Source: Lophium mytilinum
Lineage: Eukaryota > Ascomycota > Dothideomycetes > Mytilinidiales > Mytilinidiaceae
DNA length: 64,000 nt
Assembly: GCA_010093605.1 (NCBI GenBank)
Contig: MU004184.1
Span: 2,203,615-2,267,614, forward strand
Reading direction: 5' to 3'
Shown: piece after piece, positions 45,315 through 57,076 of the stretch
Position numbering within the stretch: position 1 is the first letter of the stretch
Layout of the letters: the number at the start of each line of letters is the position of its first letter
The notes under the pieces: generated by a model
Databases searched by the model: none
Seen by the model: only the letters and a program-made list of their open reading frames with translations
What the model was told of the DNA's origin: nothing
Program-made: the position numbers and the translations under genes

Positions 45315-47581
45315 CTACACAATCCCATCCAACAGCACTGCCAGTCCTCCCACTTTAGCCAACGTCCCTACCGCACTGCTCCCAATGCTCCTCCGACCAC
45401 TAGAACTCGGCCTTCGCTTGCTGCTGCTTGAGCTTCGTCGGCTTTTTGGTTTGGCCGGAACGTCGCTATCAGACGTCGTCGAGACATCAAGATGAGACGT
45501 CGAGTACGACGGGTGATTATGCATGCTCGTTCGCGGAGAGGTGTTGCTGAAGGATGTTCTCTGGTGCGCAGAGCGAGGCGTTAGTGGTGCTTGGGAATAT
45601 TGCGGCGCGTAAGGAGCTGGGTATGATGGATGCTGCATGTTCGGTGAAGCAGGATTGTATGGGAAGGGGTTGTAGTTTGGGTTTGGCCCGGGGAACGTGG
45701 TTGCACGGTCTAGTGAGGGTGGGTACGTCTGAATTGGTGGCGGGATGGAACGTGGTGTGCGGTCTGCAGCGCTGGAGATCCGCGGCTGGACTGGGTAGTG
45801 CTGGTATGATGAAGAGGAAGAGCGGCGTTTGGGTGAGCGAGGCCGTTGGCGTTTGCGGTACAGTTCTACTGTTCGTTCGACAAGACGTTCGACTTCGTCC
45901 TTTGAATCTGCATTAGCATTGCGTTGATGTGATGGGCTAGGAGCTGACTTACAAAGGTGAGTGGACGAGGAATCGAGAAGGCGGTCTCGAGCTTCGTTCG
46001 TCCTTCTTCGTTCCGCTCCGTCTTGATTTGCGTGTAATCGTACCCTCCCTCTCTCAACGCTTCCTTACAAACCCAAGATGCTAGAATTTCCGTCCAGGCA
46101 TTTCGATCGGCGAAAGGCGCCGATACTCTAAGCGGGGCGTTAGATCGTTCAACATTGCCGTCAATGAATTCCCAATAATATCTCTTGTCACATATTCGCC
46201 ACGGAATTTTCAAATCTACACTTTCGTCCTCGTCTTTAGCAGTCACAGCTGCAGCCGCACGAATAGGGAGACTCGAAATACTAGTACGAGGGGACTGTGA
46301 AGATTGACTAAGTAGGCTGGGCGACGTTGCTAAGGTCCCTGACGATCGAGGAGAAACGCCGTATTGCGACGAAGGCGGGGATACAGGCACTGCAGAGCTG
46401 ACCCTCCTATCCGGGACTCGCATTGGCAGTGTTGGTAGGTCCGGGAAAAGCGGCGGGATACTGCCTGGCCGTTGAGGAGTGGGCGCTGGAAAGCTTCGTC
46501 CAGAGCGGTTGACGCCAGGCAATGTCCCGAGCTGGTCATCACTGTCCTCAGACTCGACTGTCGGTTGCTGGTTTTGTCTCCGATCGTGTTGCTGCTGCTT
46601 GGTCTGCTCTTCAGCCTCGTGTTGCATCCGGTCCATTTCCTCCAAAACTTCCTGAAGCCGGGTCCACCTGGCAATTAAGTGATCGATGTGTTCAGTGGAA
46701 ACACAAAGCACTTGCGCCAACTCTTTGGGGTCGTTGTGTGGTATCTGAGCCAGAGATGGATCCTGATACTGGACCAGACTGGTAGGCGTTGTCGCGGACA
46801 GCTCACACTCTTTTTCAACGACAATGATGCTGTTGGAGGCGTCGCTGTTCTCTAAAAGACGTGGGCTTGAAAAGGCTTCGCTTCGTCGCAGCTCATCGTA
46901 AAGTCTCGATACGGACGATAGGGAGATCTGCTGCTCTATGATGAGTACTTCCATTCGAAGCTTCTCATTTTGGATAGATTCGTCCATCCTAGCAGGCGAT
47001 ATTGTTGTATGGGTTCTATAGGGTAGTCAGAAGTTGCAGCAGCACTGATCTAAATGGAAGTAAATGTACCTGGTCCATTGGATTATTTTTGCGGTGTACC
47101 ACGTTTGAAGCATGACAGAAAGTGACAATGTGAGAGACTTAAGGTGACCGAGGAGATAATCTACCCGCGCCTTGGAGGTAAGAGACCATTTCAACGCTCG
47201 AATCGGTTCAGAAGATGTCAAGTCATCTTCACGCTTCTCATGAAGTTGATTCACAGGCACTAGAGCCTCGATTTCCCTAAAGATGTTCTGGCATTGATCG
47301 AGAACTTCTTGGACGGTTTCAAACGCCTAGAGCTGGTATAAGCATAGGGACATCTTCTAAAGAAGAACGGAAGACCAACTGACCGTTAGAGAAGGCATGT
47401 AATCATCCTCTTGAAGAGAAGCTCCAATTTCTTTCAGCTTTAAGGAGAACAGGCTGACATTGCTCGCGATGCGGTTTATGTCCTTCGGCACTATAGAGAC
47501 AGCCCCGACTCTGTAGAGAGCCAACGAGAGCCGCGAACCCAACAACGAGATATGGAATATTGTCGACGTAATTTCTGCCAT
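45315..47581 (-). CDS. Large protein with fungal STAND-type N-terminal domain
   Basis: Four exons, 47581-47384, 47326-47070, 47015-45953 and 45899-45315, give 700 aa with exact phase. The N terminus (MAEITSTIFHISLLGSRLSLALYRVGAV, then VSLFSLKLKEIGASL and AFETVQEVLDQCQNIFREIEAL) matches the helical N-terminal domain common in Pezizomycotina NLR/STAND proteins and in stand-alone proteins such as the azaphilone-cluster type. No NACHT or repeat domain follows. Instead there are a Ser/Pro-rich linker, a conserved-looking block (KIPWRICDKRYYWEFIDG, AWTEILASWVCKEAL, FSIPRPLTFDEVERLVERTVELYRKR), a low-complexity tail and a hydrophobic end (AKVGGLAVLLDGIV). The last acceptor (TTCAAAG) was chosen because it restores PLTFDEVERLV. 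Role unknown. Confidence 0.82.
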
Positions 47582-49096
47582 ACTTGAAGCTGTAGGTCTT
47601 AGTCCTGAACGCGCATCAACATCGAAATAAAAGAAGGTCCTGCGCGGAGAGATTATACACCGCAGGCAGGCCCGGTCAACTGGAAACGAGCGGGCGTTAT
47701 AGCTGTGCATCATCACCGGCGAGCAAACAAGCCGTGAGCTCCTAAAGGTGACCGGATGCTAGCCATTAAGCGATCGGGCGCAGGCAGCTAGCGTGGCACA
47801 AGGCTGAAAAGATAGGACAAACGACGGGTGTGAGCTGACCCCGTCTGCAGGGGAGCCTGACATGCGCCACCCAGAAGACTGGAATAAAGCGCGCTGTCCC
47901 GCCACCGAGATGCTTGCTACGGGGGTGCGGCCCGCAGAGAACAGCAATCGAACAGTGAGTGGAGACTCCGCACTATGGGGTCTCAGCCTTACCTACCAAG
48001 TACTTCCTGGGTTAGGCCCAATTCGCGAGGCATCACCAACGATCCTACCGACTGTAGACTTTGCTCAAAAATGAAACGTAATAGTTTCTTGTTTCGCCAG
48101 TTCCAGCCCAGCTCTGAATATTCCATACTCGGCTTCTGTATATGTCATCTGAGAAGAGTCATCGAACCTTCCCACAGGCTCCAGCGAATTACGCTTCTCG
48201 AATCTCAGCCTTGCCGGGCCACACCCTACGATATCAGCGATTACCCTCCACCTGCCGCAAACATCCATGATAGCCCAACGCTTTCGTGGGTTCGTACATA
48301 CGGTTTGTCCAGGATCAGCACATGGCCTCGACGAGTGACGTTGGGTGGTGGCTTAGACCATTGGGGGGGTCGTTACTTATCTGAAAGACGACCAATAGCA
48401 CTGCTTCGCTCTAACCTGAAACTTTCCGGTGAACTGGTGGGTCTGCAGAGGTGTCCGGCTGTCGTTATTGACCATTTGCATCTACACCTTCGCATATTCT
48501 TCCACTCTATTGGTCCAACGTGCAGTGCTCAAGACCTAGCACGATGGCCGAGAGAAGAACTGTCAACCGAACGCTGCCTACACCGGTCGAGGAGGAACCA
48601 CCGGTCACGGGCCCGTGGGATGAATCATGCGGCACGTCAGGGGAGTAGAAATATGTGATGGCGGCCTTTGATAAGAACACGAACATAAGATATACCTTCG
48701 CTTCTATGGGCATCATGTAGGCGAATGGTGTCTAAGGCCCAGAAAGGTTCATTGAGAAATCAGACAGTATGAAGATGTACAGATGAAACTCGAGGACAGG
48801 AACGGGTCCAGCCCAGAGCATTACGTAGATGTCAAAAGAGAAGAAAAGACTGAAACGACGTGATTGAAACGTGAAAAAGCGAAAAGAAACACATATGTGC
48901 GGCCGTATAATGCAGAGGCCGAGATGAGCTGTCATCCGCAATGTTCACCAAACCAAGCAGCTCGCCAAAGGAATCGGGGTATCATCCAAGCTCGAAGATC
49001 CGTCCACCCTTCCATCCCATGTGTAATGAAGTCGATGTCGCCATCAACATGGTATCAAACTCGCCCCGAATGACATAGAAAAGCATGAAGGTATCG
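47582..49096. other. Intergenic with one long chance-like frame
   Basis: 1.5 kb. A 227-codon plus-strand frame (47975-48658) is present but has the Arg/Ser/Pro-rich, motif-free look of a spurious frame. No splice sites or family are seen. The stretch should hold the promoter of the STAND-type gene and the LYAR 3' UTR. Confidence 0.4.
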
Positions 49097-50895
49097 CTAG
49101 ACGAAGAGCACGATCTCCCCTCTGTCGTTTCTCTTCAACCGGAGACTCTTCCAAAGCTCCTTCTCCTCATCAGGCTTGCTTAGCTCGCGATCCCAGCGAT
49201 CGTAGCGCTCGCGGTGGTAGCGTTTCAGTACCTTGTTCACGCTGCATCCACGTTCAGACTCGGGTCCTTTGTTGATGAACGACATAAAGAGCTCTGCGCG
49301 GGCCCCCAAGTCCTTGGGGAATGCATTGCCGTTACTGTGCAGGACTACCGCCCCGTTGCCGTTGACGTCAGGCGCAGTTGACTCGGAGTCGGCACGGGGA
49401 TACTCTATCGCCTTCATCGGCTTCGATTTGCGTTCAGGAGAAGGCGATGAGGACGAGCGGCGACGGCGACGGCGCTCTTCGCGGCCAGACTTTTCGCGCT
49501 TGGTACGGACAAGAGCCCGGGTGCCGTTGATCTCTTTGACCGTGCCATTGGACGTCTTGCGAGGCTTAGGTTCGCGGTCTCGACCTCTCTCCTTCTGCCG
49601 CTCCAGCTTTGCTTCACGCTCACGTTTCTCATCCTCCTCGTACTGGCGCTGGGCGCGCGCAAGGGCTTTGGATGTGCCCTGTTTAGCCCGTTTCATAGGG
49701 CTCAATGGGGACGCTCCAGCATAGTCCCCACCAGAGTAATCTGGGCTGGGTGGGAAATCCGGACGAGCAAGCAGCCTGTTGAGGCCGCCTGTGAGGCCCG
49801 AGTGCAGAATCGGGGGCGTGCCCGCCATGGTAACGTCTCGCTCAGCCTGCGCTCGGACGAGGGACATATCGAGCTGCCCGACATCCGACCTTTTGCGCTT
49901 CTTGTCGGACTGCTTGGACACAGTTGTCTCTTTCTCACGGGCCTGCTTCCGTTCGCGTTCTGGCTTGGGCTTGGGCGCAGGGGTATAGTACGCTGAGTCG
50001 TGATACTCTGGCTCCCGAACTTCTGCATACGACTCGTAGCGCTCAAATGTGGGAGGCACAGGCTCTGTGCCATACGCAAACCCGTTCTCAACGTAGTGGT
50101 ATTCTCGGTCCTCGTCATCCATTTGAAAGTCGAGCGCATTCACACGGACCAAGTCTGAGCTGGACCTGTGGTGCTTGTTCTCCTGAATTGTGCTGTTCTC
50201 GATCATACGAGACTCTTCTGGCGGTGGCAAGGCGACCTTCGAAGGATTCGGAGTCTCTGCGTCAACAAGGAATTCGAAGACATTGACCGAAGGAAGGGCA
50301 GCCTGCTCGCCATAATATGCGGCTGGCGGAGGGCTTGGGGCGTGAGGAGGAGCGTCGACGATGGCGACGGCGCCGCTGTCTGGGTCAATGGCATCTTCGA
50401 CGTATGCCTTGCGCGGCACGAGAGCCTGCGATGCCTGCTTCTGCTGCTGCGGCTTTGCCTTCTTCTCCTTGTATAGTGCGCCCTGGTATTTCTGCGCTTC
50501 GCTGATGCAGCTCTGTTATTGGGCAATGGATTAGCCCTGGCCACTCAGCGAATGGGGATTCTGCGGCCATGCAGGACCGTCGTTTTTGTGATTGTTGTTG
50601 TGGTTGTTGTTGTCGTCGCAACCACGGAGTGAAGAAACTTCAGCGCGCGAACTTACAGTGTGGGCGCGGTATTCGGTGCCGTAGAAGTGCACCATGCAGT
50701 CGATGCAGGTAAAGGAGGCGCCGCGACATTGATTGCGATGCGGGTCCAGCTTCTTCTTGGTGAGGACGTCCCCACAGTTCTATCCAAAGGCAGGGCCGGT
50801 CAGCTTCATGGCATTCCAGGAGGCGAGGGGCCAATGGAGCGCGGAGAACGGATGGCCCGTGGGGAGCTGCATACCTCGCAGGAGAAGGAGACCAT
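49097..50895 (-). CDS. LYAR-type C2HC zinc-finger nucleolar protein
   Basis: Three exons, 50895-50875, 50779-50657 and 50512-49097, give 519 aa. Joining gives MVSFSCENCGDVLTKKKLDP, then HRNQCRGASFTCIDCMVHF and the segment ending TEYRAHTSCISEAQKYQ: two consecutive zinc fingers of the LYAR family (yeast YCR087C-A). LYAR proteins are nucleolar and tied to pre-rRNA processing. The long middle is disordered and strongly basic with RRRRRRSSSSPSPERK-type stretches. The C terminus (FMSFINKGPESERGCSVNKVLKRYHRERYDRWDRELSKPDEEKELWKSLRLKRNDRGEIVLFV, given here as one block of family-typical Lys/Arg/Trp pattern) is the second conserved region. Confidence 0.92.
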
Positions 50896-51796
50896 GATGA
50901 TGCTTGCGGGCGTGGGCGAATGCGAATAAAGAGCGGTGTGCGGGTGGTGAGAATGCAACGATGCAGCGGTGAGGCAGCGAAGAAAGGGATGCCCCGTGGC
51001 TGCTCTTCTATCGATTGCGGCGGGGACGAGGGGGAGCTGTGGTTTGGGGACGTGTTGGTGTTGTTTCATGCTGGCCATGGGCCACAATCTATTTTGCTCT
51101 AGCAAGCCACACGCGCGCCAACTCCCCCTGACCGACCGGCAGCGCGCCCTTGCTGCATGCGAGATCGCGTCGCCGGTATCAGGGTTAATTATAGGTCACG
51201 AGAGCCTGCGCGAGCCTGTGAGAACGCCGAGGGTGTGCAGCCCTAGTCTGTCGCAGAGCCACTCAGCAGGTCCAGCAGTCTGGAGCAGTTGGAGGCCATC
51301 GCAAAGAGGAAGTTCAGCAAGATGCGCTTTGCAGATGTGTACCGCATCGAGGCGAGGTACGGAGTAGTGAACTGTGTATTAGGCGCCTCGCGCAGACAAA
51401 GCGCTACCCCTGGAGCTGCTGGTGTCGCCAGTTCATGGCCGCATATATCGACATATCGCCCCATTGACGAGAGCCATGTTCCCCCCTAGTTCTGCTGCGG
51501 CGGGTTGGCCAGGCGTGCAGCCATCCCATTCGCAGCTGTGGCCAGTGTCTCAGTTGGTGTGCGGCGGTGCCTTTGCCGCAATCCTCCCCCAGCATTCATC
51601 ACCGCATCTCAGAGCCGTATCTGCGAGACCTGGCATGACCTATAAACTGCCACGGGTCATCGGGACACTGCGGCCCGCTGATCAATCAGATCATCCGCTG
51701 CTTTGCCCTCTGGAGCTGTATAGTCCTGGAAATCGACAGATACCGATTGCCCAGTCGCGCCCACCCCTCCACCAAGTTTTGCTCGAGATAGCGTCG
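50896..51796. other. Intergenic, LYAR promoter / ERV2 3' side
   Basis: 900 bp with short frames on both strands and no recognised product. It is expected to hold the LYAR promoter and the ERV2 3' UTR. No repeats. Confidence 0.45.
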
Positions 51797-52505
51797 TCAT
51801 CGACGTACAGGTGCTTGCTTTTTCTGCTCGCTCAATACCGGTTTCTCTGCAGAGGCCTTCTTCTCGTCGTCGGCGCACCCGCAGTCGTACGCGTCCCCTA
51901 TCTGCTCGCAATCATACTCGGGCTTGTGCAGGCGCTTGTTCACGATGTTGTGCACGTAGCAACCCCACATCGCAGCGGCAGACCGCGACGACACCTGGGG
52001 TGGGTATTTGGCCAGGACTTTGCCAAAGTGCTCGGCGCAGTCTCCACTGTAGTCGGTTGTAAGCTGAGGCATCGCTGGCTGGGGAGGCAGACTACCATGG
52101 ATATAGTCTCTGGAAAAGATGGACGTATTGCCGCAGCGCTTCGCTCTCGTCTTTGGTCGGCTTGACGGGGAACCGCGCAAAGGTGGTGTGCAGCACCTTC
52201 CAAGCGGCGCGACCTAGTTCTGCCCTGCACTCAAACACATTAGCATCGCAGGCTGATCACGCGGAGGTGTGGGGCTTCTCCGAGCGAAGTTTGCTGCTCT
52301 CGACGTACTTTGCGGTAGCATTCCCCAGCTTCGGTGCGATCGCATGACCACTCAGCACGGAGCTGTCTGCTGGCTCTGAAGGTGCGGGGACAATTGAAGC
52401 AGGCGTTTCGCTCCCGTTCGAGTCTCGAAGGGAAGTCAGAAACAGGATGGACAGGATGGCGGCCGTGAGCACCAGGAGGAGCGTGAAACGGCGACTTGCT
52501 CCCAT
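51797..52505 (-). CDS. ERV2: ERV2-type FAD-linked sulfhydryl oxidase (ER)
   Basis: Three exons, 52505-52309, 52224-52096 and 52046-51797, give 191 aa. An N-terminal transmembrane anchor (about residues 6-25, RRFTLLLVLTAAILSILFL) places the enzyme in the ER. The Erv/ALR fold shows GRAAWKVLHTTFARFP, the active-site motif YPCGDC, AEHFGKVLAKYPP and the FAD-binding block YVHNIVNKRLHKP. A C-terminal YDCGC matches the CGC shuttle disulfide of yeast Erv2. All redox cysteines are present, so it should generate disulfides from O2 and feed protein disulfide isomerase. The frame is open upstream of the chosen ATG (to 52565), which would put an extension before the anchor. Divergent from the aminotransferase. 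Confidence 0.93.
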
Positions 52506-52913
52506 CTCAAGGGCTGATGAAATCGCGGGGTTTATTAAGGGGCGACGGAGGGAGACTTCCAACACAGCGTGGAAGTGGCACGGCGAAGGTCATGGAGGTT
52601 GTTGTTGTTGAGTCGTGATCGAGGAGCGAAGACAAAGAGCTCCCCCTCGTGTCGCAGCATAGTCTCGCCATGCTGCCTGACAGCCGGCTCCAAAACGGAA
52701 GCTGGCCTTACGATTCGCGCTAGGGCACGTTCAAGAGACCCCGGCCTTCATGCAAGGGCCAGCTTTTTGGCCGCCGCCGATGTCGCTGGTCCCGGCTCAG
52801 CTGTGTGGCATATTCTAAGCACATCACAAAAATTACTGAGCCCTCGCCGCTGAGCACTACATATATCACCACGGATCCCTTCCGTGCACTCATACCGCCC
52901 CTCAACAAGCACC
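52506..52913. promoter_or_regulatory. Divergent promoter of ERV2 and branched-chain aminotransferase
   Basis: 408 bp between start codons. ACATATATCACC at about 52858-52869 lies some 50 bp before the aminotransferase ATG and could be its TATA element. No other motif stands out. Confidence 0.4.
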
Positions 52914-54388
52914 ATGGCAGTCTCATTCCCGCCCCCGCCCGTGGACACAATTGGTATGCAAGAACCCTCGGATTGCCCCGCCGTTCCGTACTTCAAGTTC
53001 GATCACGAATTGTGCTGACCACTCAATTCCTCTCAGACTGGAGCAATGTGGGCTTCAAAGTTCGAGAAGGTGAGCAGATGACCTTGTTATTCCATATTTC
53101 GTGCGATCTCGAACACGCGACCTCCAAAACTCGACTTTGTCGGTGTCCATACCGGCTTCAGTCACATAGTGGGATAAGTGGGATTCGAGATGGAAAGAGG
53201 AGACCATGACATTGGAGAACTGGCCTCTGAATACCCAGGCTGACCAATTTCCTCAGTCAATGGCCATGTCGAGTCCCGCTACAGCGTCAAGACAGGCAAA
53301 TGGACTGAGCCCGAGTTTATCCAGGACCCCTTCCTCCGCATTCACGGCATGGCGCCGGGTCTGAACTATGGCCAGCAATGCTACGAAGGCATGAAAGCGT
53401 TCCGCTCTCCCACCAACGAGATCAACATCTTCCGAGCCGTCCAAAACGCGGAGCGTATGCAGCACTCGGCCTCCTACATATCCATCCCAGGAGTCCCGAG
53501 CGACCACTTTCTGAAATGCATCCATCTGGCTGTTGGGCTGAATGCGGCTTTTGTGCCGCCGCATGAAACCGGTGCTGCCATGTACATTCGGCCTCTGCTA
53601 TTCGGATCAAGCGCTCAGCTGGGGCTGAATCCGCCCGAGGAGTACACCTTCTGCGTGTATGTCCTGCCTACGGGCGTATACCACGGCACAAAGCCCGTCG
53701 ATGCACTCATCCTAGAGGCATTCGACCGAGCCGCTCCTGAGGGAACTGGGTCGGCCAAAGTGGGTGGCAACTATGCCCCAGTTCTGAAATGGAGCGAGAA
53801 GGCGCACCACGACGGCTACGGAATCACGCTCCACTTGGACAGCAAGACTAGGAGCGAGATCGACGAGTTCTCCACATCTGGATTCATCGGTGTGAAGAAA
53901 GACGGTGAATCATACACACTGGTCGTACCAGACAGCAAGAATGTCATCAAGAGTGTCACAGCAGACAGCATCTGCGAGATTGCGAAGTCCTTTGGCTGGA
54001 AAATTGAAGCCCGGTCGGTAAGCATTATCGTGTCTCTTGAGTGATTTGTGAGCAGCCGAGTCAGATAAGCTGACACGCTAAGATTCCCTACGCCGAACTG
54101 CCCTCCTTTTCTGAGGTTATGGCCGCCGGTACCGCTGCCGCTCTGGTGCCAATCAAATCCATCACTATGGAGTCGAAGGGAGAGAAGTTCGTGTATGGCG
54201 AGGGGTCCGACGAACCAGGCCCGGTCTGCGTCAAGCTACTTACTACCCTCAAAGGCATCCAACAAGGCAAGATCGACGATACCTTCGGCTGGTTGGGTAA
54301 GGTCAAGGAACCTCAAGGATACTCGAATGGCTCTGTCACCAATGGAGACGCCCTAAACGGACCCAACACGGTAGGCAGGCTGCCGTAA
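52914..54388 (+). CDS. Branched-chain amino acid aminotransferase (fold-class IV)
   Basis: Four exons, 52914-52953, 53037-53069, 53257-54017 and 54083-54388, give 379 aa. It transfers the amino group between branched-chain amino acids and 2-oxoglutarate using PLP. Landmarks are GMAPGLNYGQQCYEGMKAF, the PLP-phosphate region IRPLLFGSS, the Schiff-base Lys in GTGSAKVGGNYAP and TSGFIGVKKDG (substrate-side loop). The end of the fold is EVMAAGTAAALVPIKSI with the PLP-phosphate-binding turn. No mitochondrial presequence is visible (MAVSFPPPPVDTIDW), so a cytosolic form is likely. Related enzymes occur in some toxin clusters (TOXF type), but no other cluster genes are adjacent, so a primary or accessory BCAT role is the default. 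Confidence 0.92.
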
Positions 54389-54687
54389 AAGAGGGCCGCC
54401 AGCGTCTTTGTCCCGACCTTAGGCCAGTCATCATAGAGGGATTGCCCACGTTGGGTAATGCGCGCTTTCCTCTGGAGTTTCGGTGTCGATGTCTATTTAG
54501 CGTTTTGGATGAAGGACCACAGCTTGCCTGTAAATATGTGGATAGACCAAAAAGTATGACCATTTGATCTCTGCATCTATGTTTCCCCATCTTTCTTGAG
54601 CCAATTCTCCGCTACTGTCATGAAACCTTATACCGAAATGCTTTTATCCCCGTTTTTCATTTCCGCATCACCAAACCGTCCATCGAC

Positions 54688-55284
54688 TCACAGCCCCACA
54701 AGTTCGTCTAACCTGCACGGTCCCGTATGTAGCAGCTCATGCGACGGAATCTTGTTCCCCTCCGTCGGAAACTGTAAAATCACCGTCTCATCCGATCCCG
54801 GGAACTCAGTGACATGGCCCGCCCTCGGTGCTCTGTCTAACGTGTCTGCTGCAATCAAAAACCCATACTTCCCACCCTGGATCCAGGCCTCAGATTCAGA
54901 CGCTGGGAGTGTGGAATTGGGGATGCGGATGTGTGCGAGGCCGGAGAGAAAGATGGAGAACCTATGTAGGTGAGCTTTAGTTGCGTGGTGGCGCGGTGGA
55001 TGTAGGCGGACGTACTGCACGACCGGCGCATGGCTTATTGTCGAGCTTGCGTAGGTTCGAGGTGGCAGAACACCAATGAATGCGTTTGAGAAGTTGCCAA
55101 TGTCGTAGTTCGCTGCGCCGCGGCCTAACTTAGGGATTGAGTCGAGGGCCCAACATTCGAGGCGTGATGCGCCGTTGAAGGCTGAGAGGGCGGTGAGGTT
55201 GAACTTTGACTGAGCAGAGATTTGGGGAATTGAAGTCGCGAATAGGATGAAGAGGGAGTACATGATGGATGTTTGGAGTTTCAT
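54688..55284 (-). CDS. Small secreted protein, fungal family of unknown function
   Basis: Two exons, 55284-55016 and 54961-54688, give 180 aa. The 54-nt intron (GTACGT...CATAG) is in frame and stop-free, so retention would add 18 residues. A signal peptide (about residues 1-25, SLFILFATSIPQISAQ) is followed by RLECWALDSIPKLGRGAANY, then HAPVVQFSIFLSGLAHIRIP, GGKYGFLIAADT, GHVTEFPGSDETVILQFP and a terminal HTGPCRLDELV. The strand pattern suggests a cupin-like beta barrel. Two Cys (one near each end) could pair. This type is common among secreted proteins of plant-associated Dothideomycetes. The function is not known to me. Confidence 0.8.
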   Translation of the reverse strand: MKLQTSIMYSLFILFATSIPQISAQSKFNLTALSAFNGASRLECWALDSIPKLGRGAANYDIGNFSNAFIGVLPPRTYASSTISHAPVVQYVRLHPPRHHATKAHLHRFSIFLSGLAHIRIPNSTLPASESEAWIQGGKYGFLIAADTLDRAPRAGHVTEFPGSDETVILQFPTEGNKIPSHELLHTGPCRLDELVGL

Positions 55285-56345
55285 GGTGCTGAATTTGGCT
55301 TAGAAGGTATGAAGAGAAGGTCTTAGTCTTGAGTTCTCTGAGGTTAAGGGAGAGTAGGTGACCTTTAAAAGCCATTCTCTCTTGCCTTCGCATGCTTACT
55401 TTGGAAAAATCTACGCAATCATGCATTCCATATGCAGGCCGGCTCCTATCCCGACACTAGCTCCAAAACTCAGTAGATCGATCCGCAGTTGGGGATTTTG
55501 CCGAGGGGATATGCACCTTGTGTCCCCGTACATCCAAGTTCTCGGGCCGACCCGTGCTTCTCCGGACTCAGGTACACTGATGTCTCAATAAGGACCTCAA
55601 TATGTTCAGACTATCTCCTTATTCGCTTGGAACTCAAACAGTCTACAATTGATGGCGGGGGTATTTTGCGGTCTGCTGAGTCTACACTGCGTACCGAAAA
55701 GTTAATCTCGATCATATCTCGTGAATTAGTGATTGGGGGGCGCACTCATGTCGTTCAAGTTAGTTTGACATTTGCTTCTACTGCTACGTAATTATGCTTT
55801 TCCGCACTATTTTCACTAACTAGAAGTTAGCGGTCCAGATCAAATTAGATGCAAGCTTGATGTCAAGATTCCCAATGGTGGTGTCGGCGGCACGATGGGA
55901 AAGCAAATGCACACAAAGAGCTTGTTCTATTGAGGGGAGCTTCGGCGTAGCTCGTCTTCAGATCTGACACGGAATCCTTCGGTTTCTCAGTGGAACAGTC
56001 TCGAATCTCGGACCGGCAGCAAGCACATCATGAAGAGAGGACAAACGACAGTTCTGGAACGATTTGAGATTGAAGTGGAAGTCAACCTCAAAAAAAGAGG
56101 TCATTAAGCTCCGCTTAGACTGGAACTGTTCTGTTCGACTCTAGTAGCAGCCATTTGACTATCATTCAACTGTCCTATAGAGCGATAGCCATCCTGCAAG
56201 GTCTATAGCGGTACAAAGAAAGCCGTTACTACCGTATACTTCCCTCGTCATGCAGTTACACATATTTGGCATTTCTGGAGGCCGACCTAAAGCTTGAACT
56301 AGCCACAATCTCTCCACGGAAGTCCTCATTTGAAGCTCCTGGGAT
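55285..56345. other. Intergenic
   Basis: 1.06 kb with frames no longer than about 100 codons, none recognised. It should hold the promoter of the small secreted protein and the 3' UTR of the IFI6-like gene. No repeats. Confidence 0.45.
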
Positions 56346-57076
56346 TCAATCCGACTGCATCGTGTTGTCATCCTCGTCTCGGTCACCATCCTCCTGCTGT
56401 GTGTCTTCTCCATGTTCCGAAGGAGGTTTTGGAGTGACTGCTCCGATGAATGTGGCCGCCACAACGACTAGCCTAGTCCCGCCAGCAAGCACTGAAGCTC
56501 CATACCCTCCCATAGCGGCGCTCTGCAATGTGGCAAAGATGCCTCGGGCGGGAGTAGAAGCTGTCTGCAATGCAGCTGCGACAGATGCTGGAGGAGGACA
56601 GTTAGTAATGAGCGCTGGTACAACACGAAGTTTTCAGGTGAATGAGGATACATACCTGCTTGGGGACCCATAGCAGTCCATCCCAAGGCACCCAGCACTG
56701 GCGCAGTGACTATGCCTGGTGCGAGAGACACAACTCCGCTTGCAACATGAAATCCTGTCTAGTAAGGGTGTTCACGAACCCAAACGACTACTTCGCCTGA
56801 AGCAGGGCCGACGTGCTTGCCGACTTCTTGTCCAAAGCCATCGGCTACCTTCCAAGCATCTTCGCCCGCAGGTCTGAGGTTCTTGCCAACTTCCTGGCCA
56901 AAGCCATCGGCTGCCTTCCAGACCTCTCCCATAGCAGGTCCAACGTGGTTTGCAATTTCCCGTTCAAAGCCATCCGCTTTTTTCCAAGCATCCTCAACCG
57001 CGGGTCCGACATGTTTGCCCATCTCTTGACCAAAGCCGTCGAGCGAGGCCCATGCCCGACCGAAAAAGTCACCCAT
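56346..57076 (-). pseudogene. IFI6/ISG12-like gene A with 22-residue repeats and in-frame TAG
   Basis: Exon 1 is 57076 to about 56650, then an intron (GTATGT...CTCCAG) and exon 2 to 56346. Residues 13-100 are four 22-residue amphipathic repeats beginning DGFGQE or DGFERE (DGFGQEVGKHVGPA type), consistent with helical 11-mers. WVREHPY follows, then TAG at 56761-56759, then an open frame TGFHVASGVVSLAPGIVTAP, LGALGWTAMGPQA and, after the intron, ARGIFATLQSAAMGGYGASV: the glycine-rich hydrophobic IFI6 core. The tail is acidic. The TAG sits inside a block the plus-strand neighbour translates through, so it looks like a nonsense change (CAG to TAG would suffice). Alternatives are a 54-nt in-frame intron with a poor donor (GTCGGC), readthrough, or sequence error. 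Confidence 0.65.

Noticed and set aside
47975-48658. 227-codon plus-strand ORF
   Set aside because: The length is notable, but composition is Arg/Ser/Pro/Leu-rich without motifs, splice signals or family resemblance. It lies where promoter and 3' UTR of two good minus-strand genes are expected.
56759-56812. 54-nt intron removing the TAG in IFI6-like gene A
   Set aside because: Length and frame fit, but the donor GTCGGC is poor and splicing would delete the EHPY block that the paralogue keeps. Kept only as an alternative.
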